Below are positions 20,009-29,801 of a stretch of 64,000 nt of DNA, one piece after another. This stretch comes from Acinetobacter tjernbergiae DSM 14971 = CIP 107465. Its GTDB lineage: Bacteria; Pseudomonadota; Gammaproteobacteria; Pseudomonadales; Moraxellaceae. Each line of letters opens with the position of its first letter. The first letter of the stretch is position 1. The notes under the pieces are model-generated. The model saw nothing but the letters and a program-made list of their open reading frames with translations, was not told the origin of the DNA and did no database searches. Made by a program: the position numbers and the translations under genes. The DNA lies in the NCBI RefSeq assembly GCF_000374425.1, contig NZ_KB894365.1:58425-122424 (forward strand). Direction: 5' to 3'.

Positions 20009-20773
20009 ATGAGTTTAGTTGTACCTGCCGAATCGACGGAAACCGTACATCATGAAACAGATCGAGTCGAACGTATTCTAGTTGTCGACGATGATGTGCG
20101 CTTGCGTACGCTTTTACAACGCTTTTTAGAAGACAAAGGCTTCGTGGTGAAAACAGCCCACGATGCAACACAGATGGATCGTTTACTACAACGTGAATTA
20201 TTTTCGCTTATCGTTTTAGATTTTATGTTGCCTGTTGAAGATGGTTTAAGTATTTGCCGTCGTTTACGTCAGTCTAATATCGACACGCCTATTATTATGC
20301 TAACTGCACGTGGCAGCGACTCTGACCGCATCGCAGGTTTAGAAGCAGGTGCAGATGACTATTTACCAAAGCCATTCAATCCAAATGAGCTGTTAGCACG
20401 TATTCGTGCCGTGTTACGTCGTCAAGTACGTGAAGTGCCGGGTGCGCCAAGTCAACAAGTCGAAGTCGTCAGTTTTGGTCCTTGGGCGTTAGATCTCTCT
20501 ACACGTACCTTAACCCGTGAAGGTCAAGTGGTGACTTTAACGACAGGTGAATTTGCTGTATTAAAAGCCTTGGTTCAACACCCACGTGAACCACTCACAC
20601 GTGATAAACTGATGAACTTGGCGCGTGGTCGTGAATGGGGAGCGATGGAACGTTCGATTGATGTGCAAGTCTCTCGTTTACGCCGCCTCATTGAAGACAA
20701 TCCTGCACGCGCCCGTTACATTCAAACAGTTTGGGGTGTCGGTTACGTATTTGTTCCAGATGGTGCAGAGTAA
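20009..20773 (+). CDS. ompR: Response regulator OmpR
   Basis: Two-domain response regulator of 254 residues. The receiver shows the acidic pocket DDD (27-29), phospho-acceptor D71 (LIVLDFMLP) and K121 (YLPKPF). The C-terminal winged-helix is of the OmpR/PhoB type (GEFAVLKALVQHPREPLTR; RRLIEDNPARARYIQTVWGVGY). It precedes the EnvZ-like kinase, with its stop codon a few bases before the likely kinase start. In gammaproteobacteria this pair controls porins and envelope/osmotic responses. Confidence 0.93.
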   Translation: MSLVVPAESTETVHHETDRVERILVVDDDVRLRTLLQRFLEDKGFVVKTAHDATQMDRLLQRELFSLIVLDFMLPVEDGLSICRRLRQSNIDTPIIMLTARGSDSDRIAGLEAGADDYLPKPFNPNELLARIRAVLRRQVREVPGAPSQQVEVVSFGPWALDLSTRTLTREGQVVTLTTGEFAVLKALVQHPREPLTRDKLMNLARGREWGAMERSIDVQVSRLRRLIEDNPARARYIQTVWGVGYVFVPDGAE

Positions 20774-20790
20774 GCTCAGGAAATAAACTG

Positions 20791-22245
20791 TTGAAACTAG
20801 AACCTATTGATCCGCAAGCATTTACTGATTTCGTGGCTTACTCTGAAAGGCCACGAACCAAATGGGAGCGTTTTCTCGATAAAATTAAACCGCGTTCTGC
20901 CGCCATGCGTACAACGATATTGGTGTTATTTACGGTTTTTTTTAGCCTGTTTATGTCTTTATGGTTTTTTTGGCGGACTCTATATTTACCAGAATTACAG
21001 CAACATGCACGTTATCTCTCGATCGAATTAGAGCTTGTCAACAATCCTGATATTCGAATTTTGCATCGTGATACTGAAGTCGATATTGATACATGGCTCA
21101 AAAATCGAATTGGGATTGAATACATTACCGATCCCAAAGAATTTCCTGTAATCGAAAATAAATTCCTTGCTGAGCTATTTACTGATCAAATTGAAACCAA
21201 ACTCGCCAAAGAGTTAGGAGTTCAGCAAGTTACCGTTTACTTCAAATTCAAACCGATTCCACGCATTTGGATTCAAACCCCAGAAATGAATGGCAACTGG
21301 GTGCGTGAGCCATTAAAAACCTATACCAATTACAGTGTTGAACTGATTGCCGCATGGCTTTTTGGCGTTCCTATACTCTCCTCAATCATTATTTTAATTC
21401 TAGTTCGGCAAATGAATCGACCATTACGTCGCCTACAAAATGCTGCCAACAATTACAGCAAAATAGGTAAAGCCCCTTATCTAGATACCAATCATGGTCC
21501 ATTTGAAATTCGCCAAGTAAACCAAGCCTTTAACCATATGGTATATACACTTGAGCAAACAGAACGTGATCGACAAATCATGTTGGCTGGCATTTCACAT
21601 GATTTACGCACACCATTGACTCGTATTCGCCTCACCGCAGAAATGCTCCCTGATGAGTTTTTCCGTGAAGGTTTAATCTATGACGTTGATGATATGGATG
21701 CCATTCTGAATCAATTTATTTCTTATATGCGAGATGGATCTGATGAGGAAATTACACCAACCAATATAAACACTTTACTGCAAGAAGTGGTCGTGCAATT
21801 TAAGCCTTTAGATATTCGCTTTGATGCTCAGGAACTACCTATTATTCCTGCTCGTAGCTTATCGCTGAAACGTTTGATTGCCAATTTAGTCAATAACGCC
21901 AAGCGTTATGGTGCAGAGCCAATTGAGTTATCTGCCAGTCATGTGGATGATCATATTCTGATTACAGTGGCTGATCATGGTGAAGGTATTCCACCAGATC
22001 AAGTGGAAGAATTGATGCAGCCTTTTGTGCGTGGTAATTCAGCTCGTACCATTCAAGGCAGTGGACTCGGTTTAGCAATTGTGAAACGTATTGTTGATAT
22101 TCATCAAGGGCAAATCAATATTCGCAATCGAGATCAGGGTGGCTTAGAGGTTGTTATTTCTCTCCCTCTGAATAGTGAAAATCCTGAAGAACCTCAAAGC
22201 AATACACTTGATAAAATCAAACAGACTCTCACTGGGCATTTCTAA
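20791..22245 (+). CDS. envZ: Sensor histidine kinase EnvZ
   Basis: Membrane sensor kinase partner of OmpR. It has two membrane helices flanking a periplasmic segment, then HAMP, a HisKA domain with GISHDLRTPLTR (H270 in this numbering), and an ATPase domain with the N box (LVNNAKRYG), G1 (DHGEGIP) and G2 (GSGLGLAIV). I place the start at a TTG (20791), preceded by AGGA with suitable spacing, giving 484 residues. An ATG at 20731 is in frame, but it would overlap ompR by 43 bases and add a Cys/Arg-rich peptide that is just the ompR 3' end in another frame. Confidence 0.9.
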   Translation: MKLEPIDPQAFTDFVAYSERPRTKWERFLDKIKPRSAAMRTTILVLFTVFFSLFMSLWFFWRTLYLPELQQHARYLSIELELVNNPDIRILHRDTEVDIDTWLKNRIGIEYITDPKEFPVIENKFLAELFTDQIETKLAKELGVQQVTVYFKFKPIPRIWIQTPEMNGNWVREPLKTYTNYSVELIAAWLFGVPILSSIIILILVRQMNRPLRRLQNAANNYSKIGKAPYLDTNHGPFEIRQVNQAFNHMVYTLEQTERDRQIMLAGISHDLRTPLTRIRLTAEMLPDEFFREGLIYDVDDMDAILNQFISYMRDGSDEEITPTNINTLLQEVVVQFKPLDIRFDAQELPIIPARSLSLKRLIANLVNNAKRYGAEPIELSASHVDDHILITVADHGEGIPPDQVEELMQPFVRGNSARTIQGSGLGLAIVKRIVDIHQGQINIRNRDQGGLEVVISLPLNSENPEEPQSNTLDKIKQTLTGHF

Positions 22246-22391
22246 ATCAATCAGTGGCATCGCAAAATGTCACTTTTTCTCTCTAAAAAAATATCACGAA
22301 TTTCACATATTAGACCTTAGCCGTAGTCCAATTCCCTTTTCAAGTTTTGACGCTAAAATCAATATCGAACTAAAAAGTATATTGAGAATGG

Positions 22392-23909
22392 ATGATGTCT
22401 TTAAGTCGTATTCGCCTTGCTACCCTACATGACAAAGTGATGAGCGCAGAGCAAGCTGCTCGCTTTATTGAAAATGATATGACGGTTGGCATGAGTGGTT
22501 TTACTCGTGCTGGAGAAGCAAAAGCTGTTCCGCAAGCACTGGTTGAACAAGCCAAGAAAAATCCGTTAAAAATCACGTTAATTACAGGTGCGAGCCTCGG
22601 TAACGACTTAGACAAACAATTGACCGAAGCAGGTGTACTTGCTCGTCGTATGCCATTCCAAGTTGATAACACATTACGTCGTGCAATTAACAACGGCGAA
22701 GTGATGTTCATTGACCAACATTTATCTGAAACTGTAGAGCAAATGCGTAATCAGCAGCTCAAACGCCCTGACATTGCTGTTATTGAAGCCGTTGCAATTA
22801 CAGAAGATGGTCATATCGTACCAACAACATCTGTAGGTAACTCAGCAAGTTTTGCAATTTTTGCGGAAAAAGTGATTGTAGAAATCAACACCTCTCTCAG
22901 CGAAAACTTTGAAGGTTTACATGATATTTACATCCCGACTTATCGTCCAACCCGTACTCCACTTCCATTAACCCAAGTGGATGACCGTATCGGTTCAACG
23001 GCGATTCAAATTGACCCAGCAAAAATCGTGGGTATCGTTTTTAATGATACTGCTGATTCTCCATCAACAGTCACTGCACCTGATGATGAAACTCAAGGCA
23101 TTGCCAACCACCTGATTAAATTCTTTGAACAAGAAGTGGCAGCAGGTCGTTTAGCGAAGAACTTAGGTCCATTACAAGCGGGTATTGGGTCTATTGCCAA
23201 TGCCGTTTTGACTGGTCTTAAAGATTCGAACTTTGAAGATCTTGTGATGTATTCAGAAGTCCTACAGGACTGTACCTTTGAATTGATTGATGCAGGAAAA
23301 ATGAAATTTGCATCAGGTAGTTCAATTACGCTCTCTGCACAATGTGGTGAGCGTGTATTTGGTAACTTGGAACACTACAAAGACAAACTGGTATTACGCC
23401 CACAAGAGATTTCAAACCATCCTGAGATCGTACGTCGTTTGGGTATTATCGGAATTAATACTGCACTAGAGTTTGATATTTACGGCAACGTCAATTCAAC
23501 TCATGTTTGCGGTACGAAAATGATGAATGGTATTGGTGGTTCAGGTGACTTTGCTCGTAATGCGCACTTAGCTATCTTCGTAACCAAATCCATTGCGAAA
23601 GGTGGCGATATTTCATCAATCGTACCAATGGTCAGCCATGTTGATCATAATGAGCATGATGTCGATATTCTGGTAACAGAAGTTGGTTTAGCTGATTTAC
23701 GTGGTTTAGCACCGCGTGAGCGCGCACGTGTGATTATTGATAACTGTGTACATCCACTTTACCAAGCTGCACTCAATGACTACTTTGATCGTGCATGTGA
23801 ACGTGGTGGACATACGCCGCATATTCTTCGTGAAGCGCTGTCATGGCATGCGAACTTCGAAGAAACTGGTCATATGTTAGCAAACGAAAAATTAGCAAAA
23901 ACTGCTTAA
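22392..23909 (+). CDS. Succinyl-CoA:acetate CoA-transferase (acetyl-CoA hydrolase family)
   Basis: A 505-residue class I CoA-transferase. The probable catalytic glutamate is E289 in the VMYSEVLQD motif, and the N-terminal GMSGFTRAG and C-terminal GGSGDFARNAHLAIF motifs fit the succinate/acetate transferase subfamily (AarC/YgfH type). Its role would be to move CoA between succinate and acetate, or to balance acetyl-CoA. Two consecutive ATG codons (22392 and 22395) are both possible starts. It is monocistronic with its own terminator. Confidence 0.88.
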   Translation: MMSLSRIRLATLHDKVMSAEQAARFIENDMTVGMSGFTRAGEAKAVPQALVEQAKKNPLKITLITGASLGNDLDKQLTEAGVLARRMPFQVDNTLRRAINNGEVMFIDQHLSETVEQMRNQQLKRPDIAVIEAVAITEDGHIVPTTSVGNSASFAIFAEKVIVEINTSLSENFEGLHDIYIPTYRPTRTPLPLTQVDDRIGSTAIQIDPAKIVGIVFNDTADSPSTVTAPDDETQGIANHLIKFFEQEVAAGRLAKNLGPLQAGIGSIANAVLTGLKDSNFEDLVMYSEVLQDCTFELIDAGKMKFASGSSITLSAQCGERVFGNLEHYKDKLVLRPQEISNHPEIVRRLGIIGINTALEFDIYGNVNSTHVCGTKMMNGIGGSGDFARNAHLAIFVTKSIAKGGDISSIVPMVSHVDHNEHDVDILVTEVGLADLRGLAPRERARVIIDNCVHPLYQAALNDYFDRACERGGHTPHILREALSWHANFEETGHMLANEKLAKTA

Positions 23910-23928
23910 TTTTTTGCTTCACATCTTT

Positions 23929-23961
23929 AAAAAGGCTGAATCTCTTTGATTCAGCCTTTTT
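23929..23961. terminator. Bidirectional terminator between CoA-transferase and fadL-like gene
   Basis: AAAAAGGCTGAATC and GATTCAGCCTTTTT form a 14-bp perfect stem with a TCTTT loop. It sits between two convergent genes and has A/T tails on both sides. Confidence 0.9.
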
Positions 23962-23969
23962 AGTTTTGA

Positions 23970-25229
23970 TCAGAATTTCAGACCATATGAAATACCTAAA
24001 ATATGCTGATCCATTTCAAGGTTAGCTTCACCACCTCCAAAGTTCAAAGGAATAGATTGACTTCCTTTTACGGTTTCTTTCAATCCATAGGTATATGCAA
24101 CACTGAGCTCCTGTGTACGATCAATGTTCCACGTCGCCCCCACGCTGAGATGGTCCTGAATTACACCAGGTGCAAGAATATTCAAGAACGTTTGATCTTG
24201 GGGAATTGGCTGATCATTATGGCTATATCCAGCTCTTATCGTCACTTGTGGATTGACTTGATATGCCGCACCAATCTTGTAAACGTTGATATCTTTCCAA
24301 CCAAAACCCTGACCTTTTTCTGAACCAAAACCATTACCCGCCATCACCGAAGCTAGGCTAAAAGGATTTCCAACTGAATCTACATCAGAATAATTAATAC
24401 GCTCTATATCGGTTAATACAGTTAATGCAGGCGTCAATTGAAAAGCTGTTCCTACGCCATAGCTTTCTGGCACATCAAAACCTCCAGCTTGTGAAAATAA
24501 ACCGCGATATTGGTCAAATTTGTCCGATTTAATTTTTGAAGAATAATTTGCACCAACAGTTACGACATCATTTAGCTTCGCACTCCACCCGACTTTAACA
24601 CCTATGCCTGTAGCAGAGTCCTTACCATTATTACTCAGTTTTTGCCCATCAATAGAAAATGGTGCAAAACCTGAAATTCCTTTAGCTTCAAATCTTTGAT
24701 AGAGAATGTTGGTCGCAATACCGATGGATTGGTTTTCGCTATAACGCCAAGCCACAGATGGAGAAATAAAAATCTGCGCTAAATCTACCCCTGCCTCACC
24801 TGTATTCCCAAAAGCTGCATACGGGTTCTTCTTGTACGAGGTATTCATTCCGCCGTTACCATAAATCGCTAAACCCAAAGCAACCGTATCATTTACTTTT
24901 TTATTTACCGCAAATTCCGGTAGAACAAAATATTCACGCCCATTGCAACTATATTGACCGTTGGCGCCTGCCAAATTCCCTTCAATTTCAGCAGAACGCT
25001 TAGGGTTAAATATGGTCGCACCAATATCGACACGACTGTCTAACCAAGCCAATCCAGAAGGATTATTCGCAATCGTCAAAGCATCATTAAATGCCGCAAT
25101 AGAGGCCCCAGCAGTTCCTTGAGCTTTAACCCCGTAACCATGCATGAAATAACCTGTTGTCGCGAATGCTGATGACGATAAAGCGGATAAAAATAATGTA
25201 GGAAGTGCAAACCCAAGCAAATTTTGCAT
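23970..25229 (-). CDS. FadL/OmpP1-family outer-membrane transporter
   Basis: Outer-membrane beta-barrel for hydrophobic compounds such as long-chain fatty acids, 419 residues. Residues 1-23 are a signal peptide ending in SSAFA. The mature N-terminus (TTGYFMHGYGVKAQGTAGA) and the NPSGLAWL block are typical of FadL. The C-terminus ends in an aromatic-final beta-strand (ILGISYGLKF), as outer-membrane proteins need. It is monocistronic. Substrate range is unknown. Confidence 0.9.
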   Translation of the reverse strand: MQNLLGFALPTLFLSALSSSAFATTGYFMHGYGVKAQGTAGASIAAFNDALTIANNPSGLAWLDSRVDIGATIFNPKRSAEIEGNLAGANGQYSCNGREYFVLPEFAVNKKVNDTVALGLAIYGNGGMNTSYKKNPYAAFGNTGEAGVDLAQIFISPSVAWRYSENQSIGIATNILYQRFEAKGISGFAPFSIDGQKLSNNGKDSATGIGVKVGWSAKLNDVVTVGANYSSKIKSDKFDQYRGLFSQAGGFDVPESYGVGTAFQLTPALTVLTDIERINYSDVDSVGNPFSLASVMAGNGFGSEKGQGFGWKDINVYKIGAAYQVNPQVTIRAGYSHNDQPIPQDQTFLNILAPGVIQDHLSVGATWNIDRTQELSVAYTYGLKETVKGSQSIPLNFGGGEANLEMDQHILGISYGLKF

Positions 25230-25373
25230 AACTTATCTTCAGTAAAAATAATATATATGTAAGTATATTGTTTTTCTTTTATTCAGATAACTAAGTTAAT
25301 TTGAGAAGCATATTCTTTTTATTCATAAACAAATTTTATGATCAAAACACACCCTATTTTGATTCATGCATAA

Positions 25374-25403
25374 AAAAACCCTAAACTAAAGTTTAGGGTT
25401 TTT
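25374..25403 (-). terminator. Terminator of the downstream tRNA-Phe gene
   Basis: AACCCTAAAC (25377-25386) and GTTTAGGGTT (25391-25400) pair around TAAA, with a seven-T run on the minus strand just after the tRNA-Phe 3' end. Confidence 0.85.
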
Positions 25404-25409
25404 CAAATA

Positions 25410-25485
25410 TGGTGGCGGGACCCAGGATCGAACTGGGGACACACGGATTTTCAATCCGTTGCTCTACCGACTGAGCTATCGCGCC
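25410..25485 (-). tRNA. tRNA-Phe (GAA)
   Basis: A 76-base tRNA with anticodon loop TTGAAAA (GAA), T-loop TTCGATC and an encoded CCA end. The acceptor stem GGCGCGA/TCCCGCC pairs everywhere except position 5-68, which is C-C in this sequence. It is the downstream copy of two identical genes 215 bases apart. Confidence 0.95.
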
Positions 25486-25586
25486 AATGGAGTGTATTAA
25501 GCCGTATCTCAGCCCAATAGTCAATAATTATCATGAACTTTCGATTTGATTGCCCATTTTTCATGCAATGAGTTTTGGGTAAAAAA

Positions 25587-25609
25587 AATCCCTGATGGGA
25601 TCAGGGATT
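25587..25609 (-). terminator. Terminator of the upstream tRNA-Phe gene
   Basis: AATCCCTGA and TCAGGGATT pair around TGGGA. A run of six or more T follows on the minus strand, so the two tRNA genes are terminated separately. Confidence 0.85.
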
Positions 25610-25624
25610 GAAAATACAAATTTA

Positions 25625-25700
25625 TGGTGGCGGGACCCAGGATCGAACTGGGGACACACGGATTTTCAATCCGTTGCTCTACCGACTGAGCTATCGCGCC
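25625..25700 (-). tRNA. tRNA-Phe (GAA), second copy
   Basis: Identical over 76 bases to the copy at 25410-25485, including the C-C mismatch in the acceptor stem and the encoded CCA. Confidence 0.95.
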
Positions 25701-25809
25701 AAAGTGGGCGTATTAAACAATGTTTACCTAAGCCCGTCAAGCAAATTTCTGGGTTTTTCTATCAAACGTCTAATTTTGATGCAAATCGCAAACCCATCAG
25801 ACTTTAATT

Positions 25810-26187
25810 CTAGATTTTGCCTAGATGTGATAAACAACGATGAATTGCACCACAGCCTGGCTCAAATTGCTTCACCCCTTGTTCTTCTTCCATACGGCAA
25901 ACTTCTTCAACTAGGCGTTCTGCAACTCCACGTCCACGGTTAGACGGATGTACCACAATATATTCCAAAACTCGGCTTTCACCTTGTCCTGTTGCCCAAA
26001 TTGCACCTATAATTTTGGTGTTAAATTCAGCAGTATAAACTGTGGTATATTGTTGTAGATTTTGTGCAAGTTGCTCCATTGCATCTTGCCCATCACCAAA
26101 CTCTGGGCTGGTATCGTAGAGTCGCTCGAGCTGAGTACGAATTCCTAGATTATCTAGAGAACTGTAAGCATGTACGGTAATAGGCAT
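25810..26187 (-). CDS. GNAT acetyltransferase-fold protein, possibly PanZ-like
   Basis: A 125-residue GNAT domain with a central acetyl-CoA-binding segment (EYIVVHPSNRGRGVAERLVEEV, split: VVHPSNRGRG then VAERLVEEV). Size and a single compact domain resemble the PanZ/PanM acetyl-CoA sensors that mature and feedback-regulate PanD; I cannot confirm this from memory alone. It is monocistronic, between tRNA-Phe and hisB. Confidence 0.75.
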   Translation of the reverse strand: MPITVHAYSSLDNLGIRTQLERLYDTSPEFGDGQDAMEQLAQNLQQYTTVYTAEFNTKIIGAIWATGQGESRVLEYIVVHPSNRGRGVAERLVEEVCRMEEEQGVKQFEPGCGAIHRCLSHLGKI

Positions 26188-26290
26188 TGATTAACCCTCC
26201 TGAGCAAACTATGATGCTGTCACTTTTTCGTCACAGCGAAATATTGGTTTTTAATTCAATCATTTTTGACGTTTTTTGAGGAACGTGTCC

Positions 26291-26884
26291 ATGACGCAAC
26301 GTATCAGTGAAGTGGTAAGAAATACCAACGAAACCAAAATTCGAGTTCGTCTCAATCTCGATGGTACAGGTCAAGGCACACTGAACACTGGAGTTCCATT
26401 TTTAGACCATATGATTGATCAAATCAAGCGCCATGGTCTATTTGATATCGATATTCATTGCGATGGCGATCTAGAAATTGATGATCACCACACAGTTGAA
26501 GATTGTGGAATCACCTTGGGGCAAGCCTTTGCACAAGCTTTAGGTGATAAAAAAGGCTTACGTCGTTATGGGCATTTTTATGCACCATTAGATGAAGCAC
26601 TTTCTCGTGTTGTTGTTGATCTATCAGGTCGCCCAGGCTTGTTTATGGATATTCCATTTACTCGCGCTCGCATTGGAACATTCGATGTCGACTTATTTTC
26701 AGAGTTTTTCCAAGGCTTTGTCAATCATGCATTAATGACATTGCATATTGATAACTTGAAAGGCAAAAATAGTCATCACCAGATTGAAAGTGTCTTTAAA
26801 GCATTAGCTCGTGCATTACGTATGGCATGTGAGATTGATCCACGCGCAGAAAATACCATTGCTTCAACAAAAGGTAGCCTGTAA
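26291..26884 (+). CDS. hisB: Imidazoleglycerol-phosphate dehydratase HisB
   Basis: Catalyses the dehydration of imidazole glycerol phosphate in histidine synthesis (cytosol). It is a monofunctional 197-residue form with the metal-binding repeats ([22 protein letters not shown]; the second pair near [10 protein letters not shown] and NSHHQIES). I use the ATG at 26291 because GAGGAA lies 7 bases upstream; a TTG at 26276 overlaps that site. The stop overlaps the hisH start (TAATG). Confidence 0.95.
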   Translation: MTQRISEVVRNTNETKIRVRLNLDGTGQGTLNTGVPFLDHMIDQIKRHGLFDIDIHCDGDLEIDDHHTVEDCGITLGQAFAQALGDKKGLRRYGHFYAPLDEALSRVVVDLSGRPGLFMDIPFTRARIGTFDVDLFSEFFQGFVNHALMTLHIDNLKGKNSHHQIESVFKALARALRMACEIDPRAENTIASTKGSL

Positions 26885-27501
26885 TGACGCGTATTGCTTT
26901 ACTTGACTATGGTATGGGTAATTTGCACTCTGCAGCAAAAGCTTTAGAACATGTCGGTGCAACAGTTGATGTGACCAATGATCCAAAGCTGATCGCCAAA
27001 GCGGATAAAATTGTATTTCCTGGTGTGGGTGCAATGCGTGATTGTATGCACGGCATGCATGAGGCAGGCATTGATGAAGTGGTGCATCAAGCAGCATTTA
27101 ACAAGCCTGTTTTAGCGATTTGCGTTGGGATGCAAGCTCTTCTACAAACATCTGAAGAAAATGGTGGCGTAGATGCTTTGGGTATTTTTGAGGGTGTTGT
27201 GAAACACTTTCCTGAAATTCCAAACTTAAAAGTACCTCACATGGGCTGGAATCAAGTACACCAACTTGATCCAAGCCATCCAATGTGGAATAACATTGAA
27301 CAAGATGCACGGTTCTATTTCGTACATAGCTATTATGTAGAACCAAAAGACTCTGCCATCACTGCGGCAACTTGTGATTATGGCGTGAACTTTTGTACTG
27401 CAATTCATAAAGACAATTTGTTCGCGACCCAATTCCATCCTGAGAAAAGTCATACGGCTGGTTTGCAATTGTTAAAAAACTTTGTTGAGTGGAAGATCTA
27501 A
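26884..27501 (+). CDS. hisH: Imidazole glycerol phosphate synthase glutaminase subunit HisH
   Basis: Class I glutamine amidotransferase supplying ammonia to HisF. It has 205 residues with nucleophile C80 (AICVGMQ) and the His185/Glu187 pair in QFHPEKS. It is coupled to hisB by a one-base overlap. The partner hisF is about 7 kb away at 34705. Confidence 0.95.
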   Translation: MTRIALLDYGMGNLHSAAKALEHVGATVDVTNDPKLIAKADKIVFPGVGAMRDCMHGMHEAGIDEVVHQAAFNKPVLAICVGMQALLQTSEENGGVDALGIFEGVVKHFPEIPNLKVPHMGWNQVHQLDPSHPMWNNIEQDARFYFVHSYYVEPKDSAITAATCDYGVNFCTAIHKDNLFATQFHPEKSHTAGLQLLKNFVEWKI

Positions 27502-27649
27502 CTCATCGCGCGATTACAGATCAAACGTCGTGTACCGTTTGATCTGTTTCAAATAAGAACAACTATCATTTTCTAATTTATTTTTTATAATTCATGTGAA
27601 TACATATTTTAAATTTTAACAATCGTATAAAAACACTTCATTTAGGTTA

Positions 27650-28149
27650 TATACAATAAATTCATCTATTCAACAAACAATCGCTGATAACCCTTTGTGC
27701 CTACTAGGTCGTTTTGGTCGACTGTCCTATTTGGGATGGTCATTCTTAATGAACCTTATATTATTCGTTGCCATAGGCATCCCTATACTTATTTTAGCAA
27801 ATTCTTTTGATCCAGATGCATTCGCTAAATATACTGTTTTATTTATGCTTATATGCGGTTTTACTGGGCTAACATTCTATATCTTTCAATTGTTTTCCTG
27901 ATTCGTCGCCTACATGACTGCAATCGAAGTGCGTGGTTGGGGCTATTGATCATCATCCCTGTCATCAATTTATTTTTTATGATCTATTTATTATGCGCCA
28001 AGGGTACAGAAGGTCCTAATAATTTTGGACCAGTTCGAGAAACCAGAGGTTGGGAAAAAGTCCTAGGTTCGATTTATGCCGTTTTATTCCCTCTAGGTTT
28101 GATTCTTAACATTCTGATGTCGCTTGCATCAATGTCTGCTCCTCATTAG
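27650..28149 (+). pseudogene. DUF805-family membrane protein, frameshifted
   Basis: Two overlapping frames together encode a DUF805-type protein: the first contains GRFGRLSYLGW and two helices, the second contains FLIRRLHDCNRSAW, another helix and GTEGPNNFGP, all in family order. The frame changes between 27853 and 27901. Adding one T to the TTTT at 27893-27896 would join them smoothly (QLFFLIRRLHD). There is also no ATG upstream in the first frame before a stop at 27617; only a TTG at 27695 is available. Either the gene is decayed or there is a base-call error. Confidence 0.75.
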
Positions 28150-28290
28150 TTTTCAAAAAATGAACCAACCTAGATCGGATAAAGTTCAATCAAACTGAAT
28201 CCATAACATTTAAAAGACAAGTTTTCTCACTTGGCTTTTTCATTGCCACAAAACCGTTTAAGCTCAAGCAAAAGTTTTGAGTTTCAGAAA

Positions 28291-28953
28291 ATGGAAATGC
28301 AGCAAGCAACAGCGCTTTTAAGCAAAGAACAAATCCGTACATTACCTGCATTTCAAAACCTAAGTGCTGAAAATATTTTAGTGATTCAAACACTCGAACA
28401 ATGCATGGCAATTCAAACTGAACTTCACGCTATTGCTATATTCGGATTTGATACCGAATCCAAACCGACCTTCAAAGTCGGTGAGAAATCCACAGGTCCG
28501 CATTTAATTCAACTTTCAACACATGAAAAAGCCTATCTGTTCCAAGTAAAGCCTGACATTCTTAATTTTTTAAAGCCTATTTTAGAAAATGAACATCAAC
28601 TCAAAGTTGGTTTTGGTTTAAAAAATGACGCCAGCAGCTTTCGTCGCAAAGAAATCAATCCACAATCTATGATCGATCTTTCTAAAAGTTTTTCAAGTTT
28701 TGGTTATACCCATCAAGTTGGCATTCAAACGGCAATAGCACTGCTTTTTCAACGTTATTTTGTCAAAAGTAAAAAAATCAGCACATCGAATTGGGCAGTC
28801 AAGAATCTTAGCCCCCAACAAATCAGCTACGCAGCAGCAGATGCTTATGCAGCACTTCGCAGTTTTGAACAACTTAATCAACAACAGTTACTCACACCGC
28901 AATTACAGCAACAAATCATGAGAATACTTCAAGGTTCAGCAGACAAGGCTTAG
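28291..28953 (+). CDS. RNase D-like 3'-5' exonuclease domain protein
   Basis: DEDDy-type exonuclease fold: the metal acids appear in GFDTESKP (D-x-E), in GFGLKND (D) and in YAAADAYA (Y-x3-D). A single domain of about 220 residues without the HRDC domains of RNase D suggests a small DNA/RNA exonuclease; the substrate is unknown. The ATG at 28291 (or 28297) is preferred over a TTG at 28231, but its ribosome site is weak. It is followed closely by hisA. Confidence 0.8.
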   Translation: MEMQQATALLSKEQIRTLPAFQNLSAENILVIQTLEQCMAIQTELHAIAIFGFDTESKPTFKVGEKSTGPHLIQLSTHEKAYLFQVKPDILNFLKPILENEHQLKVGFGLKNDASSFRRKEINPQSMIDLSKSFSSFGYTHQVGIQTAIALLFQRYFVKSKKISTSNWAVKNLSPQQISYAAADAYAALRSFEQLNQQQLLTPQLQQQIMRILQGSADKA

Positions 28954-29019
28954 CGATTGATCAATACTTTGTTAATATATCGCCAATTTAAACTTTATGA
29001 TGAAGCTAGGAGCGAAAGC

Positions 29020-29751
29020 ATGCTAATCATCCCTGCAATTGACCTGAAAGATGGTAAATGTGTTCGTTTAAAACAAGGACGTATGGAAGACGATACCGTT
29101 TTCTCTGATGATCCTGTCGCAACTGCACAACACTGGGTTGATGAAGGCGCACGTCGTTTACATTTAGTCGATTTGAATGGTGCTTTCGCGGGTACGCCAA
29201 TTCATAAACCTGTAGTCGAAGCGATTGCACGCGCACAACCAGAACTTCCAATTCAAATTGGTGGTGGTATTCGTTCACTAGAAACGATTGAGCACTATTT
29301 GGAAGCGGGTGTATCTTTTGTGATTATCGGTACAAAGGCAGTAAAAGAGCCTGAGTTTGTTGAAGAGGCGTGCAAACGCTTTGCAGGTCATATCATTGTC
29401 GGTATTGATGCAATTAATGGTATGGTTGCGACAGATGGCTGGGCAAATGTAACTGACGTGAAGGCAACTGATTTGGCAAAACGTTTTGCTGATGCCGGTG
29501 TTTCAAGCATTGTCTATACCGATATTGCACGTGATGGCATGATGCAAGGCGTTAACGTTGAGCAAACTGTTCATTTAGCACAATACTCTGGCTTACCTGT
29601 GATCGCTTCAGGTGGTGTGACCAATCTCGATGATGTTCGCAACTTAAAAGGTCAGCAAGGTATTTTAGGTGCTATTACAGGTCGTGCAATCTATGAAGGC
29701 ACATTAAATCTTCGTGAAGCACAGTTATTACTAGATGAAAATCGTCTTTAA
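29020..29751 (+). CDS. hisA: Phosphoribosylformimino-5-aminoimidazole carboxamide ribotide isomerase HisA
   Basis: TIM-barrel isomerase of histidine synthesis, 243 residues. It begins [17 protein letters not shown], the standard HisA start, with AGGAG seven bases upstream, so the earlier ATG at 28957 is rejected. Phosphate-binding motifs GGGIRS and ASGGV are present. A terminator follows. Confidence 0.95.
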   Translation: MLIIPAIDLKDGKCVRLKQGRMEDDTVFSDDPVATAQHWVDEGARRLHLVDLNGAFAGTPIHKPVVEAIARAQPELPIQIGGGIRSLETIEHYLEAGVSFVIIGTKAVKEPEFVEEACKRFAGHIIVGIDAINGMVATDGWANVTDVKATDLAKRFADAGVSSIVYTDIARDGMMQGVNVEQTVHLAQYSGLPVIASGGVTNLDDVRNLKGQQGILGAITGRAIYEGTLNLREAQLLLDENRL

Positions 29752-29766
29752 GACTTTATCTTAAGT

Positions 29767-29796
29767 AAAAAGTGAGCGTTCTTACGCTCACTTTTT
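29767..29796. terminator. Terminator of hisA (bidirectional)
   Basis: AAAAAGTGAGCG and CGCTCACTTTTT form a 12-bp stem with a TTCTTA loop and T-runs on both strands, between convergent genes. Confidence 0.9.
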
Positions 29797-29801
29797 TGTT
29801 T

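Noticed and set aside
25595..25943. Overlapping open frames across the second tRNA-Phe
   Set aside because: They run antisense through the tRNA and the GNAT gene; this is a well-known spurious ORF type.
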